Positions 1 to 6,088 of a stretch of DNA of 11,254 nt are shown one piece after another. A program made the position numbers and the translations under genes. Source of the DNA: Candidatus Saccharibacteria bacterium CG_4_10_14_0_2_um_filter_52_9 (GTDB lineage: Bacteria > Patescibacteriota > Saccharimonadia > Saccharimonadales > UBA4665); contig PFOA01000080.1 in the NCBI GenBank assembly GCA_002792275.1, positions 1 to 11,254 on the forward strand, in the 5' to 3' direction. The notes under the pieces are model-generated. The model was not told the DNA's origin and made no database searches. It was given only the letters and a program-made list of their open reading frames with translations. The first letter of the stretch is position 1, and each line of letters opens with the position of its first letter.

Positions 1-700
1 TGGTAGCCACGATGATGGTCTGATCCATGACACCTTCGCGCTTCAGGCGCTCCTTGAGGGCGGCTATCTTGGATAACTTTTGGCCGACGGCGACATAAAC
101 ATTGATAACGCCGGTTTTTTGGCGGGCCTGGTTGACCATGGTGTCGACGGCAATCGCCGTTTTACCGGTCTGGCGGTCGCCGATGATCAGCTCACGCTGA
201 CCGCGGCCAATCGGCACGGTGGCATCGATGGACATTAAACCGGTCATCAGGGGTTCGTGGACGCTTTTGCGATCCAGTACGCCGGGAGCCGGTCGCTCGA
301 CGCGGCTGGTGTGCTTGGCCTTGAGCGCCGAGCCACCGTCTAGCGGATTGCCTAGCGGATCGACCACCCGGCCAACCAGTTCCGGGCCGACCGGAACTTC
401 CAGCACGGTGCCGCTCAGGCGCACCTTGGCACCGGCCTTAACCTGCGTGTCGTCGCCCAGAATAACGGCGCCGATTTCGTCTTCGGCCAGATTGAGCGCA
501 AAGGCGGTTATCTTTTGGCCGCTGGTGCCGTCAATTTCGAGCATTTCGTTATAACCGGCGCCGCTCAGGCCATAAACCCAGGCAATGCCGTCGCCAACGC
601 GGGTGATTACACCGACGTTTTCAATTTCGGGACGCTGTTTTAGCTCGGCAATAGCCGCCCGGATATCATCTGATAATTCTGTAATCGATAGTTCAGCCAC
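1..700 (-). CDS. atpA: ATP synthase F1 subunit alpha (5' part)
   Basis: This is the alpha subunit of the F1 catalytic head, which binds nucleotide non-catalytically and alternates with beta. About 233 N-terminal codons are present and the rest lies beyond the window start. The start is GTG at 700-698 (protein begins MAELSITELSDD), one nucleotide after the atpH stop; the tail of atpH supplies AAAGGA as a possible ribosome site. Visible are the beta-barrel N-domain with VGDGIAWVYGL, the segment VGRVVDPLGNPLDG, the PIGRGQRELIIGDRQTGKTA stretch with the Walker A motif near residues 172-179, and VYVAVGQK after it. These are diagnostic of AtpA rather than AtpD. The reading frame is intact throughout. 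It belongs to the minus-strand atp operon, with the remaining F1 genes expected off the left edge. Confidence 0.97.
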   Translation of the reverse strand, partial: MAELSITELSDDIRAAIAELKQRPEIENVGVITRVGDGIAWVYGLSGAGYNEMLEIDGTSGQKITAFALNLAEDEIGAVILGDDTQVKAGAKVRLSGTVLEVPVGPELVGRVVDPLGNPLDGGSALKAKHTSRVERPAPGVLDRKSVHEPLMTGLMSIDATVPIGRGQRELIIGDRQTGKTAIAVDTMVNQARQKTGVINVYVAVGQKLSKIAALKERLKREGVMDQTIIVAT

Positions 701-701
701 T

Positions 702-1106
702 TTAATCCTTTCCTGCGGTCGTTAACTGTTTAAACTTGTTCAACTTGGCTTCGACGCTCATGTCGAGCTGTTGGTTGGCCAGACTCAGACGCACGCCGCC
801 TATCAGGTCGGGGTCATGGGCTTCGGTAACAATGATCTGCTTGGCGGCGGGGTAGAGGCGTTTTACCTGCTGGCGGATGTCAGCCTTGATAGCGACGGTA
901 AGCGGGTGAGCACTGGCAGCGATAACTTCTACAAAACCGGCCGCTGCCCAATCGGCCTGCACATCGCGCAACAGCGAGTCCAGCTCGCTAACCCGACGCT
1001 CACTCAACAGATAGGCCGCCAGCTGCTGGCTGTAGCGCTTGGTAACGCCGTGCTTCAGAGTTTTGTCGGCAATATTGCCGGCCAGTTTGGTGCGGGATTG
1101 CTTCAT
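702..1106 (-). CDS. atpH: ATP synthase F1 subunit delta (short form)
   Basis: This is the delta subunit, which ties the alpha/beta head to the b-subunit peripheral stalk. The 134-residue protein is short compared with the roughly 175-180 residues of typical bacterial delta. The conserved C-terminal signature is present: DPDLIGGVRLSLANQQLDMS followed by a lysine-rich helix. The N-terminal helical domain (KRYSQQLAAYLLSERRVSELDSLL) appears trimmed. Its ATG overlaps the atpF TGA as ATGA at 1103-1106, which implies translational coupling, and its TAA lies one nucleotide before the atpA GTG. The identity rests on the C-terminal motif and on operon position; the N-terminal half alone would be hard to assign. 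Confidence 0.9.
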   Translation of the reverse strand: MKQSRTKLAGNIADKTLKHGVTKRYSQQLAAYLLSERRVSELDSLLRDVQADWAAAGFVEVIAASAHPLTVAIKADIRQQVKRLYPAAKQIIVTEAHDPDLIGGVRLSLANQQLDMSVEAKLNKFKQLTTAGKD

Positions 1107-1633
1107 GCCGCCTGCTGCTCTCTAAGCACGCGCTCTATCAGCTGTCCGTCTTTTTTGGCGTCGATCTTTTCGTCCAGAATCGCACCGGTAGCCTCGGCAA
1201 CCAGTCCGACCATTTCTTTCTCGAGCAGTTTGCGGGCCCGGGCAGAATCGAGGGCAATGCGGCCTTCGGCCTCGGCGAGAATGCCGGCGGCTTTGTCGCG
1301 GGCTTTGGCTTCGGCCTCGCGAATGGCCTGACGGGCATTGTCTTGGGCGCCGCTGATGATGGCGTCGGCCTCCTGGCGGGCTTGGTGCAGGGCGGCTTCC
1401 ACCTCGGCCTCGAGTTTGGTGCGTTCTTTTTGCATGGCTTCACCCAATTTGACGCCGCTGTCGATAGTTTCGCGGCGCTCGCGCAGAACTTTCAGGATCG
1501 GACCAAAGGCATAGCGTCGCAGTACCAAATAGGCCAGCCCAAAGGTGATGAGCTGGATGATGAAGGCTTTGCCGTCAACGCCAAGAGCGCCCAAACCGGA
1601 CGATGAGCTTTCAGCCGCAAAATTAGTGAACAT
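1103..1633 (-). CDS. atpF: ATP synthase Fo subunit b
   Basis: This is subunit b of the peripheral stalk, a single-pass membrane protein that holds F1 against the a subunit. In 176 residues it has a short polar N-terminus, one membrane helix at about residues 24-41 (FIIQLITFGLAYLVLRRYAF), the motif GPILKVLRERRETID, and then a long charged Ala/Glu/Lys/Arg helix typical of the b dimer coiled coil. Only one b gene is visible. The start ATG at 1633 is preceded by AGGGG. Unlike its neighbours it is separated from the upstream gene atpE by a 139-nt gap that holds a long inverted repeat (1649-1770), so its translation is not coupled to atpE. Its stop overlaps the atpH start. Confidence 0.95.
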   Translation of the reverse strand: MFTNFAAESSSSGLGALGVDGKAFIIQLITFGLAYLVLRRYAFGPILKVLRERRETIDSGVKLGEAMQKERTKLEAEVEAALHQARQEADAIISGAQDNARQAIREAEAKARDKAAGILAEAEGRIALDSARARKLLEKEMVGLVAEATGAILDEKIDAKKDGQLIERVLREQQAA

Positions 1634-1648
1634 GTGTACCCCTGATTA

Positions 1649-1770
1649 TTGATTGTTGTATATGTGTGCAGGTTGGCAGAATATCGAGCACCGTAAGTGA
1701 GCCGTACTTGTCGGTACGGTGAACGCGGAGCGGAGATATTGTGTCAATATGTGCCATATACAACAATCAA
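1649..1770. repeat. 122-bp element with perfect 16-bp inverted ends between atpE and atpF
   Basis: TTGATTGTTGTATATG (1649-1664) and its exact reverse complement (1755-1770) enclose 90 nt. Further inverted pairs lie inside: AATATC/GATATT (1680-1685, 1735-1740), CACCGTA/TACGGTG (1689-1695, 1715-1721), CCGTAC/GTACGG (1702-1707, 1714-1719, six-base loop) and ATATTG/CAATAT (1736-1741, 1745-1750). The second and third share bases and exclude each other, as do the first and fourth. In the atp mRNA it would sit directly after the atpE stop (TAG, 1775-1773) and just before the atpF ribosome site. No U-run follows either arm, so it is not a standard intrinsic terminator. It could be a MITE-like insertion or a structured RNA that sets atpE/atpF ratios. 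No clear target duplication is seen. Confidence 0.85.
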
Positions 1771-1772
1771 GC

Positions 1773-2000
1773 CTATTTAACGATGAAGATTGATGCGAAG
1801 GCTAATAGACCAAATAACTCGACAATGGCCACGAAAATCAGGGCCTGGCCGAGGAACTTAGCCGCCTCAGGGTTACGACCGACGGCTTGCAGGTAGTTGC
1901 CGCCAATCAGGCCGATGCCGATGGCCGGGCCGATAAAGCCGCCGCCGATCATAAGACCTTTACCAATAATTGCTGTGTTAACTGCGTCTGCGATAATCAT
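1773..2000 (-). CDS. atpE: ATP synthase Fo subunit c
   Basis: This is subunit c, the proteolipid that forms the rotating ion-translocating ring in the membrane. It has 75 residues in two hydrophobic helices joined by the polar loop GRNPEA (41-46). The ion-carrying carboxylate is Glu61 in the second helix (VAIVELFGLLAF). The Gln and Ser/Thr ligands of sodium-type c rings are not apparent around it, so proton coupling is the better guess. The first helix is glycine-rich (GGGFIGPAIGIGLIGG), as the family requires. A strong AAGGAG site and a T-rich leader precede it, and a long inverted repeat follows it. Both fit the need for many c copies per complex. Confidence 0.97.
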   Translation of the reverse strand: MIIADAVNTAIIGKGLMIGGGFIGPAIGIGLIGGNYLQAVGRNPEAAKFLGQALIFVAIVELFGLLAFASIFIVK

Positions 2001-2011
2001 GTTACGCTTGA

Positions 2012-2017
2012 CTCCTT
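2012..2017 (-). promoter_or_regulatory. AAGGAG ribosome binding site of atpE, with U-rich leader
   Basis: On the minus strand AAGGAG lies 11 nt before the atpE ATG (2000), a slightly long spacing. Just upstream, 2033-2057 is T-rich on that strand (runs of TTTTATTTTTT and GGTTTTG). This resembles the U-rich translation enhancer known before atpE in E. coli, although no direct homology is claimed. It is the clearest Shine-Dalgarno sequence in the operon. Confidence 0.6.
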
Positions 2018-2054
2018 ATTACGTTACTTGCTATTTCAAAACCAAAAAATAAAA

Positions 2055-2918
2055 TTACCCACGGGCACTCCCACCGGCAGTCTGTACCCCTATTGTTTCA
2101 GGTACGCCGGCGTCGGTCAAGTCATCGTCTGCCGGGTGGGCACTGGTATGATTAACGGCAATCGCCAGGTACATAGTAGCCAGGATAGTGAAGATGTAGG
2201 CCTGCAAGGCGGCCACCAATACCTCAAGCATGGTGAAGGGCAGGGCGGTTAGCGGCGCCGCGATGCTACCCAGGTAGGCAAAGACGGCAATCACAATTTC
2301 GCCGATGGTAATATTCAGGAAAAGCCTTAGCGACAGGCTGAGTACCCGGGTGAGATCGGTAAACATCTCTAGTAAGCCAATGACAAAGTACAGCGGATTA
2401 AGCGGACTGCCGATGAAGAAGTGCTTGAGGTACTTTAGGGGGCCGCCGGCCTCGAGGATGGAGGCACCGTAGACCATCAGCATGGTTACAACACCTATTG
2501 CCAAGGTGCCGTTCAAGTCGCCGGTGAAAGGCCTCAGCAGTGGATGGCCTTCGGAGCTGAAACCCTCGCCGACAAACGGCAGCAATCCCAGCCAGTTATT
2601 CAGTATGATAAAGAAGAACAGGGTCACAAAAAACGGCACGTACTTGTGGCCGACTTTTTTGTCATCGAAGCTGTTTTCGACCAGGTTGGTTATAAAATCG
2701 ACGCCGGCTTCGATGAATTGGATAATACCGCCCTGGGGCTTAACAGTAACGCGGCGGGCGACCCAGATAAGAAAAGCCACGATCGCAATTGAACAAATCC
2801 AACCGTAAAGAATAGAGTTGGTGATTGTCCAGCCGCCAATCGTGAAAACACCGGCCGGTGCCACATGAACTGTGGGGCCGACATCGGCCGCCAGGTAGCT
2901 CAGTAGGCCAAAACTCAT
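2055..2918 (-). CDS. atpB: ATP synthase Fo subunit a
   Basis: This is subunit a, the membrane stator that forms the two half-channels against the c ring. It has 287 residues and several hydrophobic helices. The essential arginine is Arg198 in SLSLRLFLNITIGE, and the last conserved helix LEVLVAALQAYIFTIL carries Gln239. FFFIILNNWLGLLPF (101-115) is the usual second-helix signature. The family often has Gly after LRLF; here it is Leu. The ATG overlaps the TGA of the AtpI-like gene as ATGA at 2915-2918, and AAAGGA precedes it. The C-terminus is an extended hydrophilic tail of about 30 residues rich in Asp, Gly and Ala. Confidence 0.97.
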   Translation of the reverse strand: MSFGLLSYLAADVGPTVHVAPAGVFTIGGWTITNSILYGWICSIAIVAFLIWVARRVTVKPQGGIIQFIEAGVDFITNLVENSFDDKKVGHKYVPFFVTLFFFIILNNWLGLLPFVGEGFSSEGHPLLRPFTGDLNGTLAIGVVTMLMVYGASILEAGGPLKYLKHFFIGSPLNPLYFVIGLLEMFTDLTRVLSLSLRLFLNITIGEIVIAVFAYLGSIAAPLTALPFTMLEVLVAALQAYIFTILATMYLAIAVNHTSAHPADDDLTDAGVPETIGVQTAGGSARG

Positions 2919-3181
2919 GTCGTTTTTTCCTTTTTAGGAACCGGTAGCTGACTAATGGTCTGTAGCATTTGCCACAGCACCAGAGCCATGCCGGCCATGG
3001 CCAGCAGGAAGCCGGTAATCGTCAACAACGGACTCATATCAAGCTTTTGATCCAGCTTAAAACCACCGATAATCGGCACCAGTACCACAACCGCCAGCCG
3101 CCAGCTCATATCGAGAGCCATGCTGATAAATACTGAGCTGGGACTGGTTGTTTTTTCCACCCTGGAAGAGGTCTTTTGCAT
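2915..3181 (-). CDS. AtpI-like / AtpZ-type two-helix membrane protein
   Basis: This small membrane protein heads the atp operon, the place where atpI or atpZ genes of the ATP synthase assembly family usually lie. From ATG 3181 it has 88 residues: a Ser/Thr-rich N-terminus, a first helix (WRLAVVVLVPIIGG), the loop FKLDQKLDMSPL, a second helix (LLTITGFLLAMAGMALVLWQML) and a Lys-rich tail. The pattern helix, GG..LDQKL, SP, helix matches AtpI/AtpZ-like proteins, thought to help c-ring assembly or ion supply. A longer start at 3247 is possible, but the added residues look non-membrane and would overlap the putative promoter at 3189-3218, so I prefer 3181. Its stop overlaps the atpB start. Confidence 0.75.
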   Translation of the reverse strand: MQKTSSRVEKTTSPSSVFISMALDMSWRLAVVVLVPIIGGFKLDQKLDMSPLLTITGFLLAMAGMALVLWQMLQTISQLPVPKKEKTT

Positions 3182-3188
3182 TGCCCCT

Positions 3189-3218
3189 ATTATAACAGAT
3201 GTGATATTCGTCACGCAA
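3189..3218 (-). promoter_or_regulatory. Promoter of the atp operon
   Basis: On the minus strand a perfect TATAAT (3194-3189) follows TTGCGT (3218-3213) with an 18-nt spacer. Only 7 nt separate TATAAT from the ATG at 3181, so transcription would begin at or next to the start codon. The -35 box is weak. The 99-nt divergent gap to the glutaredoxin gene holds promoters for both directions. Confidence 0.55.
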
Positions 3219-3249
3219 CCACTGCGACGCGCGGTGTGGGAAATCATGC

Positions 3250-3277
3250 TTTACTTTACAATGTATAGTGATAAGAT
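3250..3277 (+). promoter_or_regulatory. Candidate promoter of the glutaredoxin gene
   Basis: TTTACT (3250-3255), a 16-nt spacer and TAAGAT (3272-3277) precede the ATGATG at 3281. The second ATG (3284) begins exactly 6 nt after the -10 box, which would make the mRNA leaderless from that codon. The hexamers are partial matches only, so this is tentative. Confidence 0.35.
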
Positions 3278-3280
3278 AGT

Positions 3281-3535
3281 ATGATGAACGAACCAAAAGT
3301 AATGGTCTACAGCGCGTTATGGTGTGCTTTTTGCCGCGCCACCAAGGACTATCTCGATAAGCAGGGGATCGAATTTACCGAGAGAGACGTCGATAAAGAT
3401 CCCTCGGCCGGCCTGGAATCCGCCCAAAAATCCGGCCAGCGCGGTATACCGGTTGTCGACATCGCCGGCGATATCATAGTCGGCTTCGACCGCCCGCGCA
3501 TCGACGCCGCCCTTAAAGCCCACAATCTAAGTTAA
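3281..3535 (+). CDS. Glutaredoxin-like thiol-disulfide oxidoreductase
   Basis: This is a single-domain thioredoxin-fold protein of 84 residues, expected to act in the cytoplasm on disulfides or glutathione-like mixed disulfides. The order is beta strand VMVYSALWC, active site C15-A-F-C18, helix, a second strand with FTERDVDKD, the cis-proline motif GIPVV (Pro57), strand DIIVGF and a C-terminal helix DRPRIDAAL. The length and GFD ending match the NrdH/Mrx1-type glutaredoxin-like family. The CAFC centre replaces the usual CPYC, CPFC or CVQC. Translation may start at ATG 3281 or 3284. It is the first gene of a plus-strand run; the next gene follows after 20 nt. Confidence 0.85.
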   Translation: MMNEPKVMVYSALWCAFCRATKDYLDKQGIEFTERDVDKDPSAGLESAQKSGQRGIPVVDIAGDIIVGFDRPRIDAALKAHNLS

Positions 3536-3543
3536 ATAGTCGC

Positions 3544-3549
3544 TATACT
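3544..3549 (+). promoter_or_regulatory. Possible -10 box (TATACT) before the adenosyltransferase-like gene
   Basis: TATACT ends exactly 6 nt before the ATG at 3556, the spacing expected of a leaderless start. I see no convincing -35 box 16-18 nt upstream, and no Shine-Dalgarno sequence between it and the ATG. The gene may instead be read through from the glutaredoxin gene. Confidence 0.35.
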
Positions 3550-3555
3550 GTAGCT

Positions 3556-4125
3556 ATGGCGTTTGAGGATTTTGACACCAAACAATCGGTAGTGATTGTT
3601 TATACCGGCGAAGGCAAGGGCAAAACTACGGCTTCGCTCGGTCTGATGACTCGCGCCCTGGGCAACCGCGGGCGGGTGGCTTTTATCCAGTTTATTAAGT
3701 ATTGGGGCGTCAGCGAGCACATCTTTATCCGCGACATTCAGCCGCTCTACAAAGACCAGCTGCATTTTCACAAAGGAGGCAAGGGGTTTTTTCAGGCCGG
3801 CGAATTGAGCGAACAACACGTTTCCGAGGAACAGCACCACCAGGCGGCTCTGGAAACCTATCAGGAGGCCTTGGACTGTGTCAGCAGTGGCGACTACGAC
3901 CTGGTTATCTGCGATGAGATCAATAACGCCGTCCACGACGGTCTGATATCCGAAAAACAGTTGGCGGCCCTGGTCGATAAACGCCACCCTAAAACCAGTC
4001 TCTGCCTGACCGGCCGCAACTTCCCGAAAAAGCTCTTGGCTAAAGTAGATATCGCCACCGACATGACCAAAATCAAGCATCACTTTGACGACAAATTCCT
4101 CGCCAACAAAGGCATCGACTTTTAG
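3556..4125 (+). CDS. ATP:cob(I)alamin/corrinoid adenosyltransferase-like P-loop protein
   Basis: This protein matches the CobA/CobO/BtuR family, which transfers the adenosyl group of ATP to reduced corrinoids to make adenosylcobalamin. It has 189 residues. The family's variant P-loop G18-E-G-K-G-K-T-T25 lies in VVIVYTGEGKGKTTASLGLMTRAL, followed by VAFIQFIKYW, the acidic strand YDLVICDEINNAV, the LTGRNFP motif and the closing KHHF...ANKGIDF segment. No other cobalamin gene is in view, so the cofactor role is inferred from family only; a related nucleotide-handling role cannot be excluded. It sits 20 nt after the glutaredoxin gene and 1 nt before the kinase gene, so it is probably co-transcribed with the latter. 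Confidence 0.85.
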   Translation: MAFEDFDTKQSVVIVYTGEGKGKTTASLGLMTRALGNRGRVAFIQFIKYWGVSEHIFIRDIQPLYKDQLHFHKGGKGFFQAGELSEQHVSEEQHHQAALETYQEALDCVSSGDYDLVICDEINNAVHDGLISEKQLAALVDKRHPKTSLCLTGRNFPKKLLAKVDIATDMTKIKHHFDDKFLANKGIDF

Positions 4126-4126
4126 C

Positions 4127-4639
4127 ATGGGCAAACCAAAGTTATATTTGTTTATAGGCTACCCGGGGGCGGGCAAGACTACCGTCGCCAAATTGATTGC
4201 CAAGCGCACCGGCGCTGTGCACCTGTGGTCGGACGCTGAACGTCACAAAATGTTCCCCAAGCCGACCCACAGCGAAGAAGAAAGCGTGGCTTTATACAAT
4301 TACCTGAATCATCGCACCCAAGAATTGCTCACCGGTGGCGAGGACGTGGTGTTTGATACCAATTTTAACTTTTATGAAGACCGCCAGAACCTGCGTGAGC
4401 TGGCCGCTCGCGAAGAGGCAGAAACTGTGGTGATCTGGGTAAATACACCGCTGGACACTGCCAAAGAACGGGCTGTCGGCATCGGTGAAATGCGCAATGG
4501 CTATCACCTGCGCATGAGCGAAGACCACTTTGATAAACTGGCCGCCAAACTGGAGCCGCCGCACAAAAATGAAAAAATTATTAAAATAGGCGGTGCGAAA
4601 CTTGACGCCGAAGCGGCAGTGCGGTTACTTAATCTATAG
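4127..4639 (+). CDS. Small P-loop kinase / ATP-binding protein (AAA_33-like)
   Basis: This is a 170-residue single-domain P-loop protein. The Walker A motif is G11-YPGAGKT18 in LYLFIGYPGAGKTTVAKLIAKRTG, near the N-terminus. HLWSDAERHKMF follows the first helix and the strand VVFDTNFNFYEDRQNL occupies the usual second-carboxylate position. Later come VIWVNTPLDTAKERAV, a typical base-binding strand and lid, and a short lid helix. This layout is that of the AAA_33 / zeta-toxin-like / polynucleotide-kinase-like group of small-molecule or nucleic-acid kinases; the substrate is not evident. The start at 4127 is chosen because it comes 1 nt after the upstream stop and places the P-loop at the usual position; an ATG at 4085 would add 14 residues. 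It ends 1 nt before the nuclease gene. Confidence 0.8.
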   Translation: MGKPKLYLFIGYPGAGKTTVAKLIAKRTGAVHLWSDAERHKMFPKPTHSEEESVALYNYLNHRTQELLTGGEDVVFDTNFNFYEDRQNLRELAAREEAETVVIWVNTPLDTAKERAVGIGEMRNGYHLRMSEDHFDKLAAKLEPPHKNEKIIKIGGAKLDAEAAVRLLNL

Positions 4640-4640
4640 T

Positions 4641-5225
4641 ATGCGAAGCTACCGTTATAAAAAGCGTCATGGCTGGATAGGCCTGGTTATAGTGCTGTTG
4701 TCGGCCATATTTACGCTGGCCCAACAGCAGGGCTGGCTGTCCGGAGCCGGCTCGCTGGCCGAGCAGAATCAGCCCGGCCTGTACCGCGTCAGCCGTTTTG
4801 TAGATGGCGACACCATTGCCGTCGATATGAACGGCAAACAAGAAAAGATCCGCTTTATAGGTGTTGATACGCCCGAAACCCATAAGCCCAATACGCCGGT
4901 GCAGTGCTATGGACCGGCCGCGGCGGCCTTTACCAAAAATACTATCGGCTCTCAGCGCGTCCGGCTCGGCTCCGATTCGCTAAGCACCGATCGCGACCGT
5001 TACGGCCGCCTGCTGCGCTACGTCTATCTGCAGGATGGCACTTTTTTGAATGAAAGGCTGGTGAGCGAGGGTTATGCCTTTTATTATCCCTACTTTCCGT
5101 TTACCAAATCAGATCAGTTCTCGGCCGACCAACAAGCTGCCATGGCCGCTCACAGGGGCTTGTGGGGCAATTGCCAGCCAACACCAACCGATAAGGGCGG
5201 CTGGATTTCTAATAATCAGGGCTAG
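4641..5225 (+). CDS. Membrane-anchored thermonuclease (SNase family)
   Basis: This is a calcium-dependent staphylococcal-nuclease-type endonuclease of 194 residues that cuts DNA and RNA. A basic N-terminus and one hydrophobic helix at about 13-27 (IGLVIVLLSAIFTLA) act as signal anchor; no lipobox is seen. The OB-fold nuclease domain then shows RFVDGDTIAV (Asp57), IRFIGVDTPE (Arg71, Asp76, Glu79), TDRDRYGRLLRYVY (Arg123), LVSEGYAFYYPYFPF and AMAAHRGLWGNC. All catalytic positions of the family are present. An outward-facing nuclease would fit uptake of nucleotides by an organism with reduced biosynthesis. The ATG lies 1 nt after the kinase stop. Its TAG overlaps the TAG of the opposite-strand glycosyltransferase within one CTAG (5222-5225). 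Confidence 0.93.
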   Translation: MRSYRYKKRHGWIGLVIVLLSAIFTLAQQQGWLSGAGSLAEQNQPGLYRVSRFVDGDTIAVDMNGKQEKIRFIGVDTPETHKPNTPVQCYGPAAAAFTKNTIGSQRVRLGSDSLSTDRDRYGRLLRYVYLQDGTFLNERLVSEGYAFYYPYFPFTKSDQFSADQQAAMAAHRGLWGNCQPTPTDKGGWISNNQG

Positions 5226-6067
5226 GCAACATTAGAGGTTGGATCAACCCGCGGCACCGCCGCCTGCGGCATGGACGCCCGGCTCCAGCTAAAGCGCTCA
5301 GCGACAGGATCATAACCCCTGTGCAATAAGCGAGCTGGCAGATAGCCTACGGCACAGACCGCCACAACCTCGTACATATGCCAGCGGCCACGTATATCGT
5401 GCTGGGCATAGGTGTCGGGGCTAACCAGCACGTAGCGCATAAATTCGCGGTAGCCAACATCGATGCGGCGCGAAGACACCTGAGCCTGCAAACAGTCATC
5501 AAATGCCACCTTGCCGCCCATCTCCTGCAGGTGTATGGCAATGTCGTAATCTTCGTGCATATTGCCGCGGTTGCAGAGCAACGGCTTGACCTTTTGCCAT
5601 GACGAGCGTCGCAGAGCCATGTTGGCACCCCAGAGGTAAACCCGGCCTTTGAGCTGGCGCTCCAGCCGACGGCGGAAAAACAAATCTATGGCGTTAAACA
5701 GGCCGGCGGCGGCCACATTGTAGTACTGGGCAGAGCCGGAAACGGCGTCGAGACTGCGGTCATTAAACACCGCTTGCACCGAGGCCACCCAGTCGGCTGG
5801 CAGAAGGCTGTCGGCGTCGATACGAGCAATAATCTCGCCGCGCGCCGCGTCAAAACCCAGCGTGCGGGCATGCAGTACGCCTTGGCGCGGCTCGGACAGA
5901 ACAGTTACAAAGTCAAAGCCGCGGGCAATGTTGGCCGAGCCATCGCTGGAGTTGTTATCGACCACGATCACTTCAGACGGCGTTACCGTTTGGACGGCAA
6001 TCGCCCGCAGGCAGGCCTCCAGCTGGTCGGCTTCGTTGTATACTGGGATAACAATGCTTACGTTCAT
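5222..6067 (-). CDS. Family 2 glycosyltransferase
   Basis: This is a GT-A fold glycosyltransferase of 281 residues that would transfer a sugar from a nucleotide sugar onto a glycan or lipid acceptor. Visible motifs in order are VSIVIPVYNEADQLEACL at the N-terminus, VIVVDNNSSDGS for the nucleotide, a DxD metal site in RIDADSLLPADW, LWGANMALRRSSW for the acceptor side and EDYDIAIHL, with Glu-Asp as probable catalytic base. No obvious multi-helix membrane domain is present, only a hydrophobic stretch near VVAVCAVGYLPARLL. The ATG at 6067 is chosen over a TTG at 6070 because it begins directly with the canonical first strand. It is divergent from the hydrolase-like gene across about 20 bp and convergent with the nuclease. 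Confidence 0.93.
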   Translation of the reverse strand: MNVSIVIPVYNEADQLEACLRAIAVQTVTPSEVIVVDNNSSDGSANIARGFDFVTVLSEPRQGVLHARTLGFDAARGEIIARIDADSLLPADWVASVQAVFNDRSLDAVSGSAQYYNVAAAGLFNAIDLFFRRRLERQLKGRVYLWGANMALRRSSWQKVKPLLCNRGNMHEDYDIAIHLQEMGGKVAFDDCLQAQVSSRRIDVGYREFMRYVLVSPDTYAQHDIRGRWHMYEVVAVCAVGYLPARLLHRGYDPVAERFSWSRASMPQAAVPRVDPTSNVA

Positions 6068-6088
6068 CAAAATCTAATACCTATTATA
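6068..6088. promoter_or_regulatory. Divergent promoter region shared by glycosyltransferase and hydrolase-like genes
   Basis: Only 20 bp separate the two start codons. On the minus strand TATAAT (6088-6083) lies 15 nt before the ATG at 6067. On the plus strand TCTAAT (6073-6078) lies 9 nt before the ATG at 6088. Any -35 boxes must sit inside the opposing coding sequence, and I see no strong ones. The two transcripts would begin within a few bases of each other. Confidence 0.4.

Noticed and set aside
771..1331. A 186-codon open frame on the plus strand
   Set aside because: It is antisense to atpH and atpF. Its Ser/Ala/Arg-rich translation is the shadow of their Ala/Glu-rich codons.
1649..1770. 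Intrinsic terminator after atpE
   Set aside because: The arms are AT-rich and far apart (90 nt), and no T-run follows on the coding strand; I kept it as an inverted-repeat element instead.
3532..4134. A 200-codon open frame on the minus strand
   Set aside because: It lies antisense to the adenosyltransferase-like gene, which has clear family motifs throughout. The antisense product shows no family pattern.
6068..6070. TTG start for the glycosyltransferase
   Set aside because: It adds one residue before an ATG that opens directly on the canonical first strand, so the ATG at 6067 is simpler.
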